Assembly (NCBI RefSeq): GCF_000282055.1
Contig: NZ_AKJZ01000045.1
Location: 1-64,000 of the forward strand
Direction: 5' to 3'
From: Flavobacterium sp. CF136
Lineage (GTDB): Bacteria; Bacteroidota; Bacteroidia; Flavobacteriales; Flavobacteriaceae
DNA: 64,000 nt
Each line of letters starts with the position of its first letter. Position 1 is the stretch's first letter. Under the pieces are notes generated by a model. It did no database searches. It was not told where the DNA came from and saw only the letters and a list, made by a program, of their open reading frames with translations. This document shows positions 40,853-50,070 of this stretch, in pieces. The position numbers were made by a program, and so were the translations under genes.

Positions 40853-40918
40853 TAGCCCTGATAGAAGTGGTATCCTTTTTTGGCTTTTCTGCCAAAAAAG
40901 ATACAAACGGATAGCAGG
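40853..40918 (+). repeat. 66-nt interspersed structured repeat, copy 2
   Basis: TAGCCCTGATAGAAGTGGTA then TCCTTTTTTGGC-ttttct-GCCAAAAAAG and ATACAAACGGATAGCAGG. The inner hairpin has 10-bp arms (40875-40900). Flanks match copy 1 at 4845-4910 closely while the stem sequence differs. It is the 3' border of the ORF6N insertion, before nuoI. Confidence 0.75.
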
Positions 40919-40945
40919 TTAAGCTTCAAAATAAAAATTAAAAAA

Positions 40946-41491
40946 ATGTCAATAGAAACTATATCATTATCGGGTAGAAAAAAGTTAGTCTCGAACAAAG
41001 AGATGACTTTTTTAGAGCGATTGTATCTTGTGGCGATTGTGAAAGGATTGTTTATTACTGTTAAACATTTATTCAGAAAAAAAGTTACTATTCATTATCC
41101 TGAGCAAGTACGTGAAATGAGTCCTGTTTATCGTGGTCAACACCAGTTGAAACGTGATGAACAAGGTCGTGAAAACTGCACTGCATGTGGATTATGTGCT
41201 TTGTCATGCCCTGCTGAAGCTATCACTATGAAGGCTGCTGAACGTAAAGCAGACGAAAAACATTTATACAGAGAAGAAAAATATGCTTCGATTTATGAAA
41301 TAAATATGCTTCGCTGTATTTTTTGCGGTCTATGTGAAGAAGCATGTCCGAAAGATGCAATCTATCTGACTACTTCGAAAGTATTGGTGCCTTCAAGTTA
41401 TGAAAGAGAAGATTTCATTTTTGGAAAAGACAAATTAGTGATGCCTTTAGATATGGCTATGAAAAATGCTCAACTTAAAAACGCTAATTAA
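40946..41491 (+). CDS. nuoI: NADH-quinone oxidoreductase subunit I
   Basis: 181 residues from the ATG at 40946 (MSIETISLSGRKK); the longer frame starts inside the 66-nt repeat. Two 4Fe-4S ferredoxin motifs hold clusters N6a/N6b: CTACGLCALSCPAEAI and CIFCGLCEEACPKDAI. It passes electrons from NuoG to NuoB. The stop codon overlaps the nuoJ ATG by one base. Its distance from nuoH is an effect of the ORF6N insertion. Confidence 0.95.
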   Translation: MSIETISLSGRKKLVSNKEMTFLERLYLVAIVKGLFITVKHLFRKKVTIHYPEQVREMSPVYRGQHQLKRDEQGRENCTACGLCALSCPAEAITMKAAERKADEKHLYREEKYASIYEINMLRCIFCGLCEEACPKDAIYLTTSKVLVPSSYEREDFIFGKDKLVMPLDMAMKNAQLKNAN

Positions 41492-42030
41492 TGATACATA
41501 TTCCTGATTTTGCACACGCAACTACTGTACAAGTTATATTTTGTTTCCTTGCGTTTATAACAGTAATTACCGCTTTCCTTACCATTTTTAGCAGAAATCC
41601 GATTCATAGTGCTATCTATTTAGTAATTTGTTTCTTCTCGATTGCCGGTCATTATCTATTATTGAATTCTCAATTTTTGGCTATTGTTCATATTATAGTG
41701 TATTCGGGAGCGATTATGATTTTATTCCTGTTTACAATCATGTTGATGAACCTGAATGAACAAAAAGAAGTACACCGACCAAGAATTACACGTTTGGGCG
41801 CCATTGTCTCATTTTGTTTGATATGTATTGTATTGATTACAATCTTTATTAACTCGAAACCAATTGTTGGTGCATATGATTCAACCGGTGAAGATTTTCA
41901 ATCGATTAAAGTATTAGGTAAAATATTATTGAACGAATATATGGTTCCGTTTGAATTTGCATCGATTTTACTTTTGGTAGCGATGATTGGAACTGTATTA
42001 TTGTCTAAAAAAGAAAAATTAAATAAATAA
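41491..42030 (+). CDS. nuoJ: NADH-quinone oxidoreductase subunit J
   Basis: 179 residues, five transmembrane helices (ND6 equivalent). Typical segment: [20 protein letters not shown] then [20 protein letters not shown] and [11 protein letters not shown]. Membrane arm. One-base overlaps on both sides (nuoI and nuoK). Confidence 0.94.
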   Translation: MIHIPDFAHATTVQVIFCFLAFITVITAFLTIFSRNPIHSAIYLVICFFSIAGHYLLLNSQFLAIVHIIVYSGAIMILFLFTIMLMNLNEQKEVHRPRITRLGAIVSFCLICIVLITIFINSKPIVGAYDSTGEDFQSIKVLGKILLNEYMVPFEFASILLLVAMIGTVLLSKKEKLNK

Positions 42031-42350
42031 TGGGTAATATATTAAATCAAATAGGTATTGAAAATTACATCTTTTTAAGTGTTGTACTTTTCTGTATTGG
42101 TGTTTTTGGTGTATTGTACAGACGAAATGCTATTATTGTTTTCATGTCTATAGAAATTATGCTAAATGCAGTTAACCTTTTATTTGTAGCTTTTTCGACT
42201 TACCATCAAGATGCTCAGGGACAGGTTTTTGTCTTCTTTTCGATGGCAGTTGCTGCAGCTGAAGTTGCGGTGGGATTGGCTATTTTAGTTTCGATCTTTA
42301 GAAATTTAGGTTCGATTAGTATCGATAATTTAAAAAAATTAAAAGGATAA
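42030..42350 (+). CDS. nuoK: NADH-quinone oxidoreductase subunit K
   Basis: 106 residues, three transmembrane helices (ND4L equivalent) with the two conserved membrane glutamates in [19 protein letters not shown] and [20 protein letters not shown]. Part of the proton-translocating E-channel. Directly abuts nuoL. Confidence 0.95.
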   Translation: MGNILNQIGIENYIFLSVVLFCIGVFGVLYRRNAIIVFMSIEIMLNAVNLLFVAFSTYHQDAQGQVFVFFSMAVAAAEVAVGLAILVSIFRNLGSISIDNLKKLKG

Positions 42351-44240
42351 ATGGAAATGAATACCAATTTAGCTTTAGTATTAGTATTAGCTCCTTTTTT
42401 AGGGTTTTTAATCAATGTTTTCTTTGGAAAAAGCTTAGGCAAAACAGTTTCGGGAATCATCGGGACTGCTTCTGTAGTGGTTTCCTTTCTAGTTACGATT
42501 TTCTTTTTCAATCAAATTACCCAAACTCAAAAAGCCATTCAAATTACATTATTTGACTGGATTCAAATCAGTAATCTTCATATTAATCTTGGATTTTTAT
42601 TAGATCAATTGTCTCTGCTTTGGCTGCTTTTTGTAACTGGTATTGGATCATTGATACATTTATATTCTATTAGTTACATGCATGATGACGAAAACATGCA
42701 CAAGTTCTTCTCCTACCTGAACTTGTTTGTGTTTTTTATGATTACACTTGTAATTGGCAGTAACTTATTGGTTTTATTTATTGGTTGGGAAGGTGTAGGG
42801 CTTTGTTCGTACTTATTAATTGGATTTTGGTATAAAAATCAGGATTACAATGATGCGGCAAAAAAAGCTTTTATCATGAACAGAATTGGAGATTTAGGTC
42901 TTTTGATCGGAATATTCATCATTGGTTTCATGTTCTCCACTTTAGATTATGCAACATTAAAAACTGCAATTTCCGGTGCAACAAATTTAAATTTACCATT
43001 ACTTTCATTAGCTGCATTGTGTTTATTTATTGGAGCTTGTGGTAAATCAGCTCAGATTCCTTTATACACATGGTTACCTGATGCGATGGCCGGACCAACT
43101 CCTGTTTCTGCATTGATTCACGCTGCAACAATGGTTACAGCTGGTATTTTTATGGTAACAAGATTAAACTTTGTTTTTGATTTAACCCCGGATGTTCAGA
43201 ACGTAATCGCAGTTATTGGAGCTGTAACTTCATTAGTTGCTGCAACAATAGGTTTGGTTCAGACTGATATTAAAAAAGTATTAGCCTACTCTACCGTTTC
43301 TCAATTAGGATTAATGTTTTTAGCCTTAGGATTTGGTGCTTATGAAGTAGCTGTTTTTCACGTCATCACACACGCATTTTTCAAAGCTTGTTTGTTCTTA
43401 GGTTCCGGATCTGTAATTCATGGTTTATATGGAGAACAAGATATGCGTAAAATGGGCGGTTTGCGTAAAGCAATGCCAATCACTTTCTGGACAATGTTAG
43501 TTTCATCATTAGCAATTTCAGGAGTTCCATTATTTTCGGGTTTCTTCTCTAAAGATGAAATTTTAATGACAGCCTTTCACCATAGCAAAGCATTATATGT
43601 TATTGGATCTATTGCTTCAATTATGACTGCTTTTTATATGTTCAGATTAATGTTCTTAACTTTCTTTAAAGACTTTAGAGGTACAGAAGAACAAAAACAT
43701 CATTTACATGAAAGTGACGGTTTGATTACATTCCCTTTAATGATTTTAGCTCTTTTAGCGACATTTGGAGGATTAATAAGTTTACCCGGAAACAGTTGGT
43801 TAAATGACTATTTAGCTCCACTTTTCACGAAAGTAGCGGGCGAAGAACACCATTTAGGCACTACAGAATATACTTTAATGGGAGTTGCTGTTCTTGGCGG
43901 ATTTATCGGTATTTTCATTGCTTACATCAAATATTTTAAACAAGATAATATTCCTGAAGCAGATGAAAATATTACAGGTTTGACTAAAGTTTTATATAAC
44001 AAATATTATGTAGATGAAGCTTATGATGCAATATTTGTAAGGTCAGTAAACGCATTATCTAAATTCTTCAGGGATTACATCGAAACTGGTTTATCTGCTC
44101 TTATTTTCGGATTAGGTAAAGTAACCAATGAAATAGGTTTTCAAGGTAAAAAATTACAAAACGGAAGTATCGGATTATATCTTTTTGTTTTTGTTTTGGG
44201 TCTTTGCGCCATTGTTTCCTATATATTTTTAGCTCAATAA
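42351..44240 (+). CDS. nuoL: NADH-quinone oxidoreductase subunit L
   Basis: 629 residues, antiporter-like proton pump at the distal end of the membrane arm, with the long amphipathic lateral helix at the C terminus. Signature: LFIGWEGVGLCSYLLIGFWY (key Glu) and SAQIPLYTWLPDAMAGPTPV with SALIHAATMVTAG; a second Lys-bearing helix is DIKKVLAYSTVSQLGLMFLA. Begins right after the nuoK stop codon; either of two close ATGs may be used. Confidence 0.96.
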   Translation: MEMNTNLALVLVLAPFLGFLINVFFGKSLGKTVSGIIGTASVVVSFLVTIFFFNQITQTQKAIQITLFDWIQISNLHINLGFLLDQLSLLWLLFVTGIGSLIHLYSISYMHDDENMHKFFSYLNLFVFFMITLVIGSNLLVLFIGWEGVGLCSYLLIGFWYKNQDYNDAAKKAFIMNRIGDLGLLIGIFIIGFMFSTLDYATLKTAISGATNLNLPLLSLAALCLFIGACGKSAQIPLYTWLPDAMAGPTPVSALIHAATMVTAGIFMVTRLNFVFDLTPDVQNVIAVIGAVTSLVAATIGLVQTDIKKVLAYSTVSQLGLMFLALGFGAYEVAVFHVITHAFFKACLFLGSGSVIHGLYGEQDMRKMGGLRKAMPITFWTMLVSSLAISGVPLFSGFFSKDEILMTAFHHSKALYVIGSIASIMTAFYMFRLMFLTFFKDFRGTEEQKHHLHESDGLITFPLMILALLATFGGLISLPGNSWLNDYLAPLFTKVAGEEHHLGTTEYTLMGVAVLGGFIGIFIAYIKYFKQDNIPEADENITGLTKVLYNKYYVDEAYDAIFVRSVNALSKFFRDYIETGLSALIFGLGKVTNEIGFQGKKLQNGSIGLYLFVFVLGLCAIVSYIFLAQ

Positions 44241-44250
44241 TTTTATAACT

Positions 44251-45690
44251 ATGAACGTTTCTCTTATATTAATTATTCTTTTAATTGGTGCATTTGTCAC
44301 TTATTTTGTTGGTGACAAACTAGCTTCAAAAGTAGCCTTGTTCTTTAGTTTAACAGCTTTGGGCTGTTCTTTGGTATTGTTAAGTCACTTTAACGCAGGT
44401 GAAAACATTAGCTTAATCAACGCCTGGATTACACAACCTAAAATCTCATTTGTTTTAAATGCTGACGGATTAGCAATGGCAATGCTTTTGTTAACAGTTA
44501 CTTTAACTCCAATTATTATATTCTCTTCTTTTGGAAATGAATATAAAAATGCAAAAGGTTTTTACACTTTAATTTTATTTATGGCCTTTGCAATGACAGG
44601 AACATTTCTTGCTGCAGATGGTTTGTTATATTATATTTTTTGGGAATTATCTCTTATTCCAATTTACTTTATTGCTCTTATTTGGGGTAATGGTGATGCA
44701 GAAGAAAGAAGAAAAGCAGTGGTAAAATTCTTTATTTACACACTTGCCGGTTCTTTATTTATGTTAGTTGCTTTTATCTATTTATATCAAAAAGCAGGAA
44801 GCTTCCTTATCGAAGATTTATATAAATTAAACTTATCTGCTTGTGAGCAATTCTGGATTTTCTTAGCTTTCTTTTTTGCATATGCAATTAAAATTCCAAT
44901 CATTCCTTTCCACACATGGCAGGCAAATGTGTATCAAAAAGCACCCACTGTTGGAACAATGCTTTTATCCGGGATCATGCTAAAAATGGGATTGTACAGT
45001 GTTATTCGTTGGCAATTGCCAATTGCTCCTCTTGCAGCAAAAGAATACATGAATATTTTTATCGCTTTAGGAATTGCCGGTGTTATCTATGGTTCAATAG
45101 TAGCTTTAAGACAAAAAGATTTAAAGAAATTATTGGCTTATTCATCTTTAGCCCACGTTGGATTAATTGCTGCAGGAACTTATACTTTAACTGTTGATGG
45201 TTTACGCGGAGCTGTTTTACAAATGATCGCTCACGGTTTTGTTGTAGTTGGATTATTCTTTGCTGCTGAAATTATTTTCAGAAGATTTGAAACCAGAGAA
45301 ATTGCTAAATTGGGTGGTATACGTATACAATCTCCAAAATTCACTTCGATGTTTTTAATTTTGGTTTTGGCATCAGTTGCATTGCCAGGTACTTTTAACT
45401 TTGTTGGAGAGTTTACCGTTTTATATAGTCTTTCTCAAATTAATGTTTGGTTTGCTGTTTTAGGCGGAACGACTATTATTTTGGGAGCTTATTATATGCT
45501 TAAAATGTTTCAAAATGTAATGTTAGGAGAAACAAATCCAAAAACATTCGCTGATATTTCAGTAAATGAAGGAATTTCTTTAGTAGCAATTATTGCTGTT
45601 TTAATTTTCTTCGGATTTTACCCTAAACCAATTACAGATTTGATTACACCAAGTTTAGAAACCATTTTAAACGTTATCAATAAAAATTAA
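44251..45690 (+). CDS. nuoM: NADH-quinone oxidoreductase subunit M
   Basis: 479 residues, about fourteen helices, antiporter-like proton pump. Conserved blocks: YYIFWELSLIPIYFIALIWG (key Glu), KIPIIPFHTWQANVYQKAPT with GTMLLSGIMLKMG, and KDLKKLLAYSSLAHVGLIAA. Ten bases after nuoL. Confidence 0.96.
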   Translation: MNVSLILIILLIGAFVTYFVGDKLASKVALFFSLTALGCSLVLLSHFNAGENISLINAWITQPKISFVLNADGLAMAMLLLTVTLTPIIIFSSFGNEYKNAKGFYTLILFMAFAMTGTFLAADGLLYYIFWELSLIPIYFIALIWGNGDAEERRKAVVKFFIYTLAGSLFMLVAFIYLYQKAGSFLIEDLYKLNLSACEQFWIFLAFFFAYAIKIPIIPFHTWQANVYQKAPTVGTMLLSGIMLKMGLYSVIRWQLPIAPLAAKEYMNIFIALGIAGVIYGSIVALRQKDLKKLLAYSSLAHVGLIAAGTYTLTVDGLRGAVLQMIAHGFVVVGLFFAAEIIFRRFETREIAKLGGIRIQSPKFTSMFLILVLASVALPGTFNFVGEFTVLYSLSQINVWFAVLGGTTIILGAYYMLKMFQNVMLGETNPKTFADISVNEGISLVAIIAVLIFFGFYPKPITDLITPSLETILNVINKN

Positions 45691-45754
45691 TATTTTAAAT
45701 AAAAATAAATTAGGGCATCATTAGTTTTAGATTTCCTAAATCAAAAAAACAAAA

Positions 45755-47146
45755 ATGAATACATTAATAGCTATAACGGGATTGGGTATTTTCTGCCTAT
45801 TATTTGAAATTCTTAATTTAAGGAAAGCCATCGTTCCTTTTACCATTATTGGACTTTTGGCTGTTTTGGCACTTAATTTTTCTGAATTTGGGTCGACAGG
45901 AAGTTATTATAACAATATGATTACAGTGAGCAAATTCTCAACTGCATTCTCATCATTGTTTATTATTCTGACAATATTTCTGGTAGCCTTAAGTCATAAT
46001 TTTTATGAAAATCATCAAACAAAAATCTCAGATTTTGTTGCTATAAAAATATTTTTATTAGCCGGTGGTGTAGCGATGGTATCTTTTGGAAACTTAGCTA
46101 TGTTTTTCTTAGGAATTGAAATTTTATCAATCGCTTTGTATGTACTTGCGGCTAGTGAACGCTTAAACTTAAAAAGTAACGAAGCAGGTATGAAGTATTT
46201 CTTGATGGGTTCATTTGCATCAGGAATTATTTTATTCGGAATTTGTTTGATTTATGGTGCAATGGGAAGTTTTGACGTTGCTGAAATACATGAAAGCTCT
46301 TTATCTGCAGAATTGCCAATCTGGTTTCCAATCGGAATGATTTTGATGGTAATCGGAATGTTATTTAAAGTTGCCGCAGTTCCTTTTCATTTTTGGGCTC
46401 CGGACGTTTACGAAGGTTCTCCTGCGTTGACAACTGCATTAATGAGTACTTTGGCAAAAGTTATTGCAATTGCAACTTTATATAAATTAATCAGTGGGTT
46501 AAATTTAATTTCATCACTTGAAAACCAGGATCTTTTAGGAACTTTCGAAACAATTGTAGTAATTGTATCAATTGCTTCGATGACGGTTGGTAATATTATG
46601 GCATTGCGTCAGGTAAATGTGAAACGTATGTTGGCATTTTCAGGAATTTCGCATGCAGGTTTTATGTTAATGACTTTATTAAGCATTGCAACTTCCGCAG
46701 GTGTTTTATTGTACTATACAGCTGCATATGCATTATCTGGAATCGCTGCGTTTAGTGTTATTTTATACGTTTGTAAAAATCAGGACAACGAAGACATTAC
46801 AAACTTTCATGGTTTAGGAAAAACAAATCCATTACTGGCAGCTATACTTACAGGTTCATTATTATCCATGGCCGGTATTCCAATTTTTTCAGGATTTTTT
46901 GCCAAATTGTTCTTATTCAACCAAACTATTCAGGCTGGTTATATTGCTTTAGTAATTGTAGCAGTAGTAAACTCAATTATTAGTGTTGGATATTATTTCA
47001 AACTAATTTTGGCAATGTATTCAAAAGAAGCAAATGAAAAGCGTACCGGAAAACCATTTCTTATTTATGCTGTTGCGGTAATTTCTATTATTCTAAATAT
47101 TGCTTTAGGGTTGTTTCCTTCTTTAGTTTTAGATTTATTGAAATAA
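45755..47146 (+). CDS. nuoN: NADH-quinone oxidoreductase subunit N
   Basis: 463 residues, the third antiporter-like subunit. Markers: MFFLGIEILSIALYVLAASE, KVAAVPFHFWAPDVYEGSPA and VNVKRMLAFSGISHAGFMLM. Last gene of the operon, followed by a terminator at 47167. All fourteen Nuo subunits are thus present in A-N order. Confidence 0.96.
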   Translation: MNTLIAITGLGIFCLLFEILNLRKAIVPFTIIGLLAVLALNFSEFGSTGSYYNNMITVSKFSTAFSSLFIILTIFLVALSHNFYENHQTKISDFVAIKIFLLAGGVAMVSFGNLAMFFLGIEILSIALYVLAASERLNLKSNEAGMKYFLMGSFASGIILFGICLIYGAMGSFDVAEIHESSLSAELPIWFPIGMILMVIGMLFKVAAVPFHFWAPDVYEGSPALTTALMSTLAKVIAIATLYKLISGLNLISSLENQDLLGTFETIVVIVSIASMTVGNIMALRQVNVKRMLAFSGISHAGFMLMTLLSIATSAGVLLYYTAAYALSGIAAFSVILYVCKNQDNEDITNFHGLGKTNPLLAAILTGSLLSMAGIPIFSGFFAKLFLFNQTIQAGYIALVIVAVVNSIISVGYYFKLILAMYSKEANEKRTGKPFLIYAVAVISIILNIALGLFPSLVLDLLK

Positions 47147-47166
47147 AAATTTCGAACCCGATATAT

Positions 47167-47200
47167 AAAAATCCATCAGTATTCGCTGATGGATTTTTAT
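47167..47200 (+). terminator. terminator of the nuo operon
   Basis: 13-bp perfect arms (AAAAATCCATCAG / CTGATGGATTTTT), 6-nt loop, T-rich tail, 21 bases after the nuoN stop codon. Confidence 0.88.
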
Positions 47201-47276
47201 TTTAAGAGGAATTTATTCAGAAGAAAAAATCATGTTAAAAAAATTACAGAAATAACTTCACATCAAAAAAACTCCA

Positions 47277-47284
47277 TATATTTG
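47277..47284 (+). promoter_or_regulatory. -7 box of the BI-1/YccA gene
   Basis: TATATTTG, 25 bases before the ATG at 47309. It lies inside a longer in-frame reading frame and so argues for the shorter start. Confidence 0.6.
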
Positions 47285-47308
47285 AGTACAATTAAATGTA
47301 TTAGAAAT

Positions 47309-48082
47309 ATGAGCTTCAATTCGAAAAATCCATTTTTAAGCAACAAGCGTTTTTCATCAAATGCTGTTTCAAAAGCTGAAGAAGTGCATCAGGCACAAAT
47401 TATTGATTATAATCAGGAAATGACTATATCCGGGACTATCAATAAAACAGCTGTTTTGTTTTTAATATTATGCGGGTCTGCTATGATAACATGGTGGATG
47501 GCATTTAATGGTTTAAATGCAATGCTGCCAACTATTGGTGGTGCTATTGTTGGACTTATTTTAGTTGTAATTGCAGCATTCAGACCACAAGCTTCTCCTT
47601 ATTTAGCTCCAGGTTATGCCTTGTTTGAAGGTTTATTTATTGGAGGAATATCGGCCATCTTTGAAGCCAGGTTTCCCGGAATTGTTATCAATGCAGTTGG
47701 TGCAACATTAGTGACTTTTTTAGTTTGTTTAGGTTTATATAAATTTAAAATTGTGAAAGTCAATGAGCAATTCAGATCAGTAGTTGTTGCTGCTACACTG
47801 GCAATTGCAACTTATTACCTATTCTCCTGGTTAGCATCTTTGATTTTCAATTTCACTCCGGTACATTACGGAAATTCAATGATGAGTATCGGAATCAGCG
47901 TTTTTGTAATTATTATTGCTGCTTTAAATTTATTTTTAGATTTCGATCAAATTGAAAAAGGTGTTCAGGAAAGAATGCCAAAATTCATGGAATGGTACGG
48001 AGCTATGGGACTAATGGTAACTTTAGTCTGGTTATATATTGAATTCTTAAGATTGTTATCAAAACTATCCAGTAAAAACTAA
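47309..48082 (+). CDS. Bax inhibitor-1/YccA family membrane protein
   Basis: 257 residues from ATG 47309 (MSFNSKNPFLSNKRF); the extension to 47189 would cross the terminator and promoter. Seven hydrophobic helices after a soluble N-terminal 45 residues. The region ASPYLAPGYALFEGLFIGGI and the acidic FLDFDQIEKGVQERMPKFME followed by YGAMGLMVTLVWLYIEFLRL are typical of the larger YccA/YetJ-like subgroup. Members leak calcium or interact with FtsH; here no function is shown. Monocistronic. Confidence 0.9.
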   Translation: MSFNSKNPFLSNKRFSSNAVSKAEEVHQAQIIDYNQEMTISGTINKTAVLFLILCGSAMITWWMAFNGLNAMLPTIGGAIVGLILVVIAAFRPQASPYLAPGYALFEGLFIGGISAIFEARFPGIVINAVGATLVTFLVCLGLYKFKIVKVNEQFRSVVVAATLAIATYYLFSWLASLIFNFTPVHYGNSMMSIGISVFVIIIAALNLFLDFDQIEKGVQERMPKFMEWYGAMGLMVTLVWLYIEFLRLLSKLSSKN

Positions 48083-48103
48083 ATTTTCTGGAACTCTATA
48101 AAA

Positions 48104-48138
48104 CGAAAGCCTTTTTGAAATTCAAAAAGGCTTTTTTT
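48104..48138. terminator. bidirectional terminator
   Basis: 14-bp arms (AAAGCCTTTTTGAA / TTCAAAAAGGCTTT) nearly without loop, between the convergent BI-1 and PAS genes; T-run on plus strand. Confidence 0.8.
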
Positions 48139-48652
48139 ATGCAGCTTTTTCAAAAGCTATAAAATGCGATAATACTCCTTTGACGTTAAAAACAGGGAAA
48201 CCATGAATAATGCAATTATAGGTTTCACCATTTTTTTTATAATTTAAAATTGTCTTTTCAAAAGGTGTCTGCTTTTCAATTGCTATTCTAATTTCTTTTA
48301 AAACGACAGTTGAAGTCTTTGGTCCCTGAAACATTTTTGGTAATTTCCCCAAAACTTCTTTTTCAGTATAACCAGTCATTTTACAAATTCCTTCGGATGC
48401 AAAAATTATTTTTTGCTCCACATCAGTTATTAAAACAACCTCATCCTTCAGACGTTCATTTATATCTAAACTTCCTTCATCCCATTTAAATTGACTCGCA
48501 ATTTGTTTGATTTTTTTTATATCCGAAGAAAATATTTTTAATTCATTTATAGATTCATAATGAAAATCCCAACAAAGTATCGGAACTGAGTTACAATTTA
48601 AATTTGTATCCAATTCATCAAAAGATTCACCATAATAATTTACAGCATCCAT
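48137..48652 (-). CDS. stand-alone PAS (LOV-like) protein lacking the photoactive cysteine
   Basis: 171 residues, one PAS domain at about 65-170: LITDVEQKIIFASEGICKMT, GYTEKEVLGKLPKMFQGPKT, then IAIEKQTPFEKTILNYKKNG and YNCIIHGFPVFNVKGVLSHF. The order and the QGPKT block match LOV domains, but the flavin-bonding Cys of the GRNCRFLQGP motif is Pro here (GKLPKMFQGP). No output domain is attached. It may bind flavin without the photocycle, or another ligand. The first 60 residues are of unknown fold. Confidence 0.82.
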   Translation of the reverse strand: MDAVNYYGESFDELDTNLNCNSVPILCWDFHYESINELKIFSSDIKKIKQIASQFKWDEGSLDINERLKDEVVLITDVEQKIIFASEGICKMTGYTEKEVLGKLPKMFQGPKTSTVVLKEIRIAIEKQTPFEKTILNYKKNGETYNCIIHGFPVFNVKGVLSHFIAFEKAA

Positions 48653-48731
48653 AAAATACTTTTGCTCAAAGTTAGATAGAAATTACTTTACAACACATAA
48701 CGTTTGTAGTATTTAATGATTGTTTCGTTTT

Positions 48732-49814
48732 TCAAAAATCAAATTTTAACTGTACAACAACTGCTTTTTTTTGTTCAGTGTTTAGATTATTTAAAGAAAT
48801 TCCCAATAATCGAACTGAATCTTTCATGCGTTCCTGATACAACAACTCTTCAACAGTCTCCAAAATCAAACTTTTATCCGCAATAAAATAAGGCAAAGTT
48901 TTGCTTCTGGTTTGTTGTGTAAAATCGCTGTATTTAATTTTAAGAGTGACTGTTTTCCCTAATATATTGTACTTTTTTAATCTTTTTTCTAATGAAACAG
49001 CAATTTTTTCAAGTTGTTCCAGCATAAAAATTTCTGAGGAAAGATTGACATCAAAAGTATGTTCGGCAGCCACTGATTTTGTAATTCTTGATGCTTTCAC
49101 TTCACTATTATGAATACCACGTACAACGTTAAAATAAAAGCCTCCGGATTTTCCAAAATGCTTTTCCAAAAATTCCACCGATTTACTTTTCAGATCTAAT
49201 CCGGTAAAAATTCCCAGTTGATACATTTTTTCAGTAGTCACTTTTCCAACCCCGTAGAATTTCCGAATAGGTAATTCTTCCAAAAACGGAATTACTTCAT
49301 CAGGATTTACCGTTTTTTGCCCATTAGGTTTATTATAATCACTGGCAATCTTGGCAACAAATTTATTTACTGAAATTCCCGCAGAAGCTGTAATTCCTAC
49401 CTCATTGAAAATTCGTAACCTGATTTCCTGAGCCAGCAATGATGCGCTTGGATTTCCTTTTTTATTTTGAGTAACATCAAGATAAGCTTCATCAAGTGAA
49501 AGAGGTTCTACCATATCCGTGTATTCATGAAAAATTTCATGAATTTTTGTAGAAATTTCTTTATAGCGATCAAAACGGGGACGAACAAATATAATTTCGG
49601 GACAATATTTTTTGGCCAAAACACCACTTATGGCACTTCGAACCCCAAATTTACGAGCTTCATAACTTGCTGCCGAAACAACACCACGATTTTCTGAACC
49701 ACCAACTGCAATAGCCTTTCCTCGTAAAGCAGGATTATCCATTTGCTCTACCGAAGCATAAAAAGCGTCCATATCGATATGGATTATTTTTCGATAAATA
49801 GGTGAATCTGACAT
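48732..49814 (-). CDS. dinB: DNA polymerase IV
   Basis: 360 residues, Y-family translesion polymerase. Catalytic residues are in IIHIDMDAFYASVEQ and LSLDEAYLDVTQ. The Y-family palm motif AASYEARKFGVRSAISG, the HhH region FYGVGKVTTEKMYQLGIFTG and the little finger are all present. It inserts opposite damaged bases. Length is typical. Single gene; no LexA box was identified. Confidence 0.96.
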   Translation of the reverse strand: MSDSPIYRKIIHIDMDAFYASVEQMDNPALRGKAIAVGGSENRGVVSAASYEARKFGVRSAISGVLAKKYCPEIIFVRPRFDRYKEISTKIHEIFHEYTDMVEPLSLDEAYLDVTQNKKGNPSASLLAQEIRLRIFNEVGITASAGISVNKFVAKIASDYNKPNGQKTVNPDEVIPFLEELPIRKFYGVGKVTTEKMYQLGIFTGLDLKSKSVEFLEKHFGKSGGFYFNVVRGIHNSEVKASRITKSVAAEHTFDVNLSSEIFMLEQLEKIAVSLEKRLKKYNILGKTVTLKIKYSDFTQQTRSKTLPYFIADKSLILETVEELLYQERMKDSVRLLGISLNNLNTEQKKAVVVQLKFDF

Positions 49815-50070
49815 TTTACAAATTTAAATCTAAAAAATCATAGTAAATAAAAAAAGGTCAATGATATATACAATATAGCTTAATTGAAATTGCTCTTTGT
49901 AACTTAAAAATAAAACAACAAATATTTATTAGGTAAAATGATTGTAGCCTAGTGCTAAAAAGAAATGCATTTGAGTAATTTGTAAGAATTATAATCAATA
50001 TATTTACTTGTTTTATATTTTAAATTCATTTATATTGTGTATAAACTATTTTAAAAAATATCCGTAGAAT

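Noticed and set aside
40159-40945. Complete insertion sequence between nuoH and nuoI
   Set aside because: No transposase, terminal inverted repeats or target duplication could be seen; only the ORF6N gene, palindromes and the 66-nt repeat.
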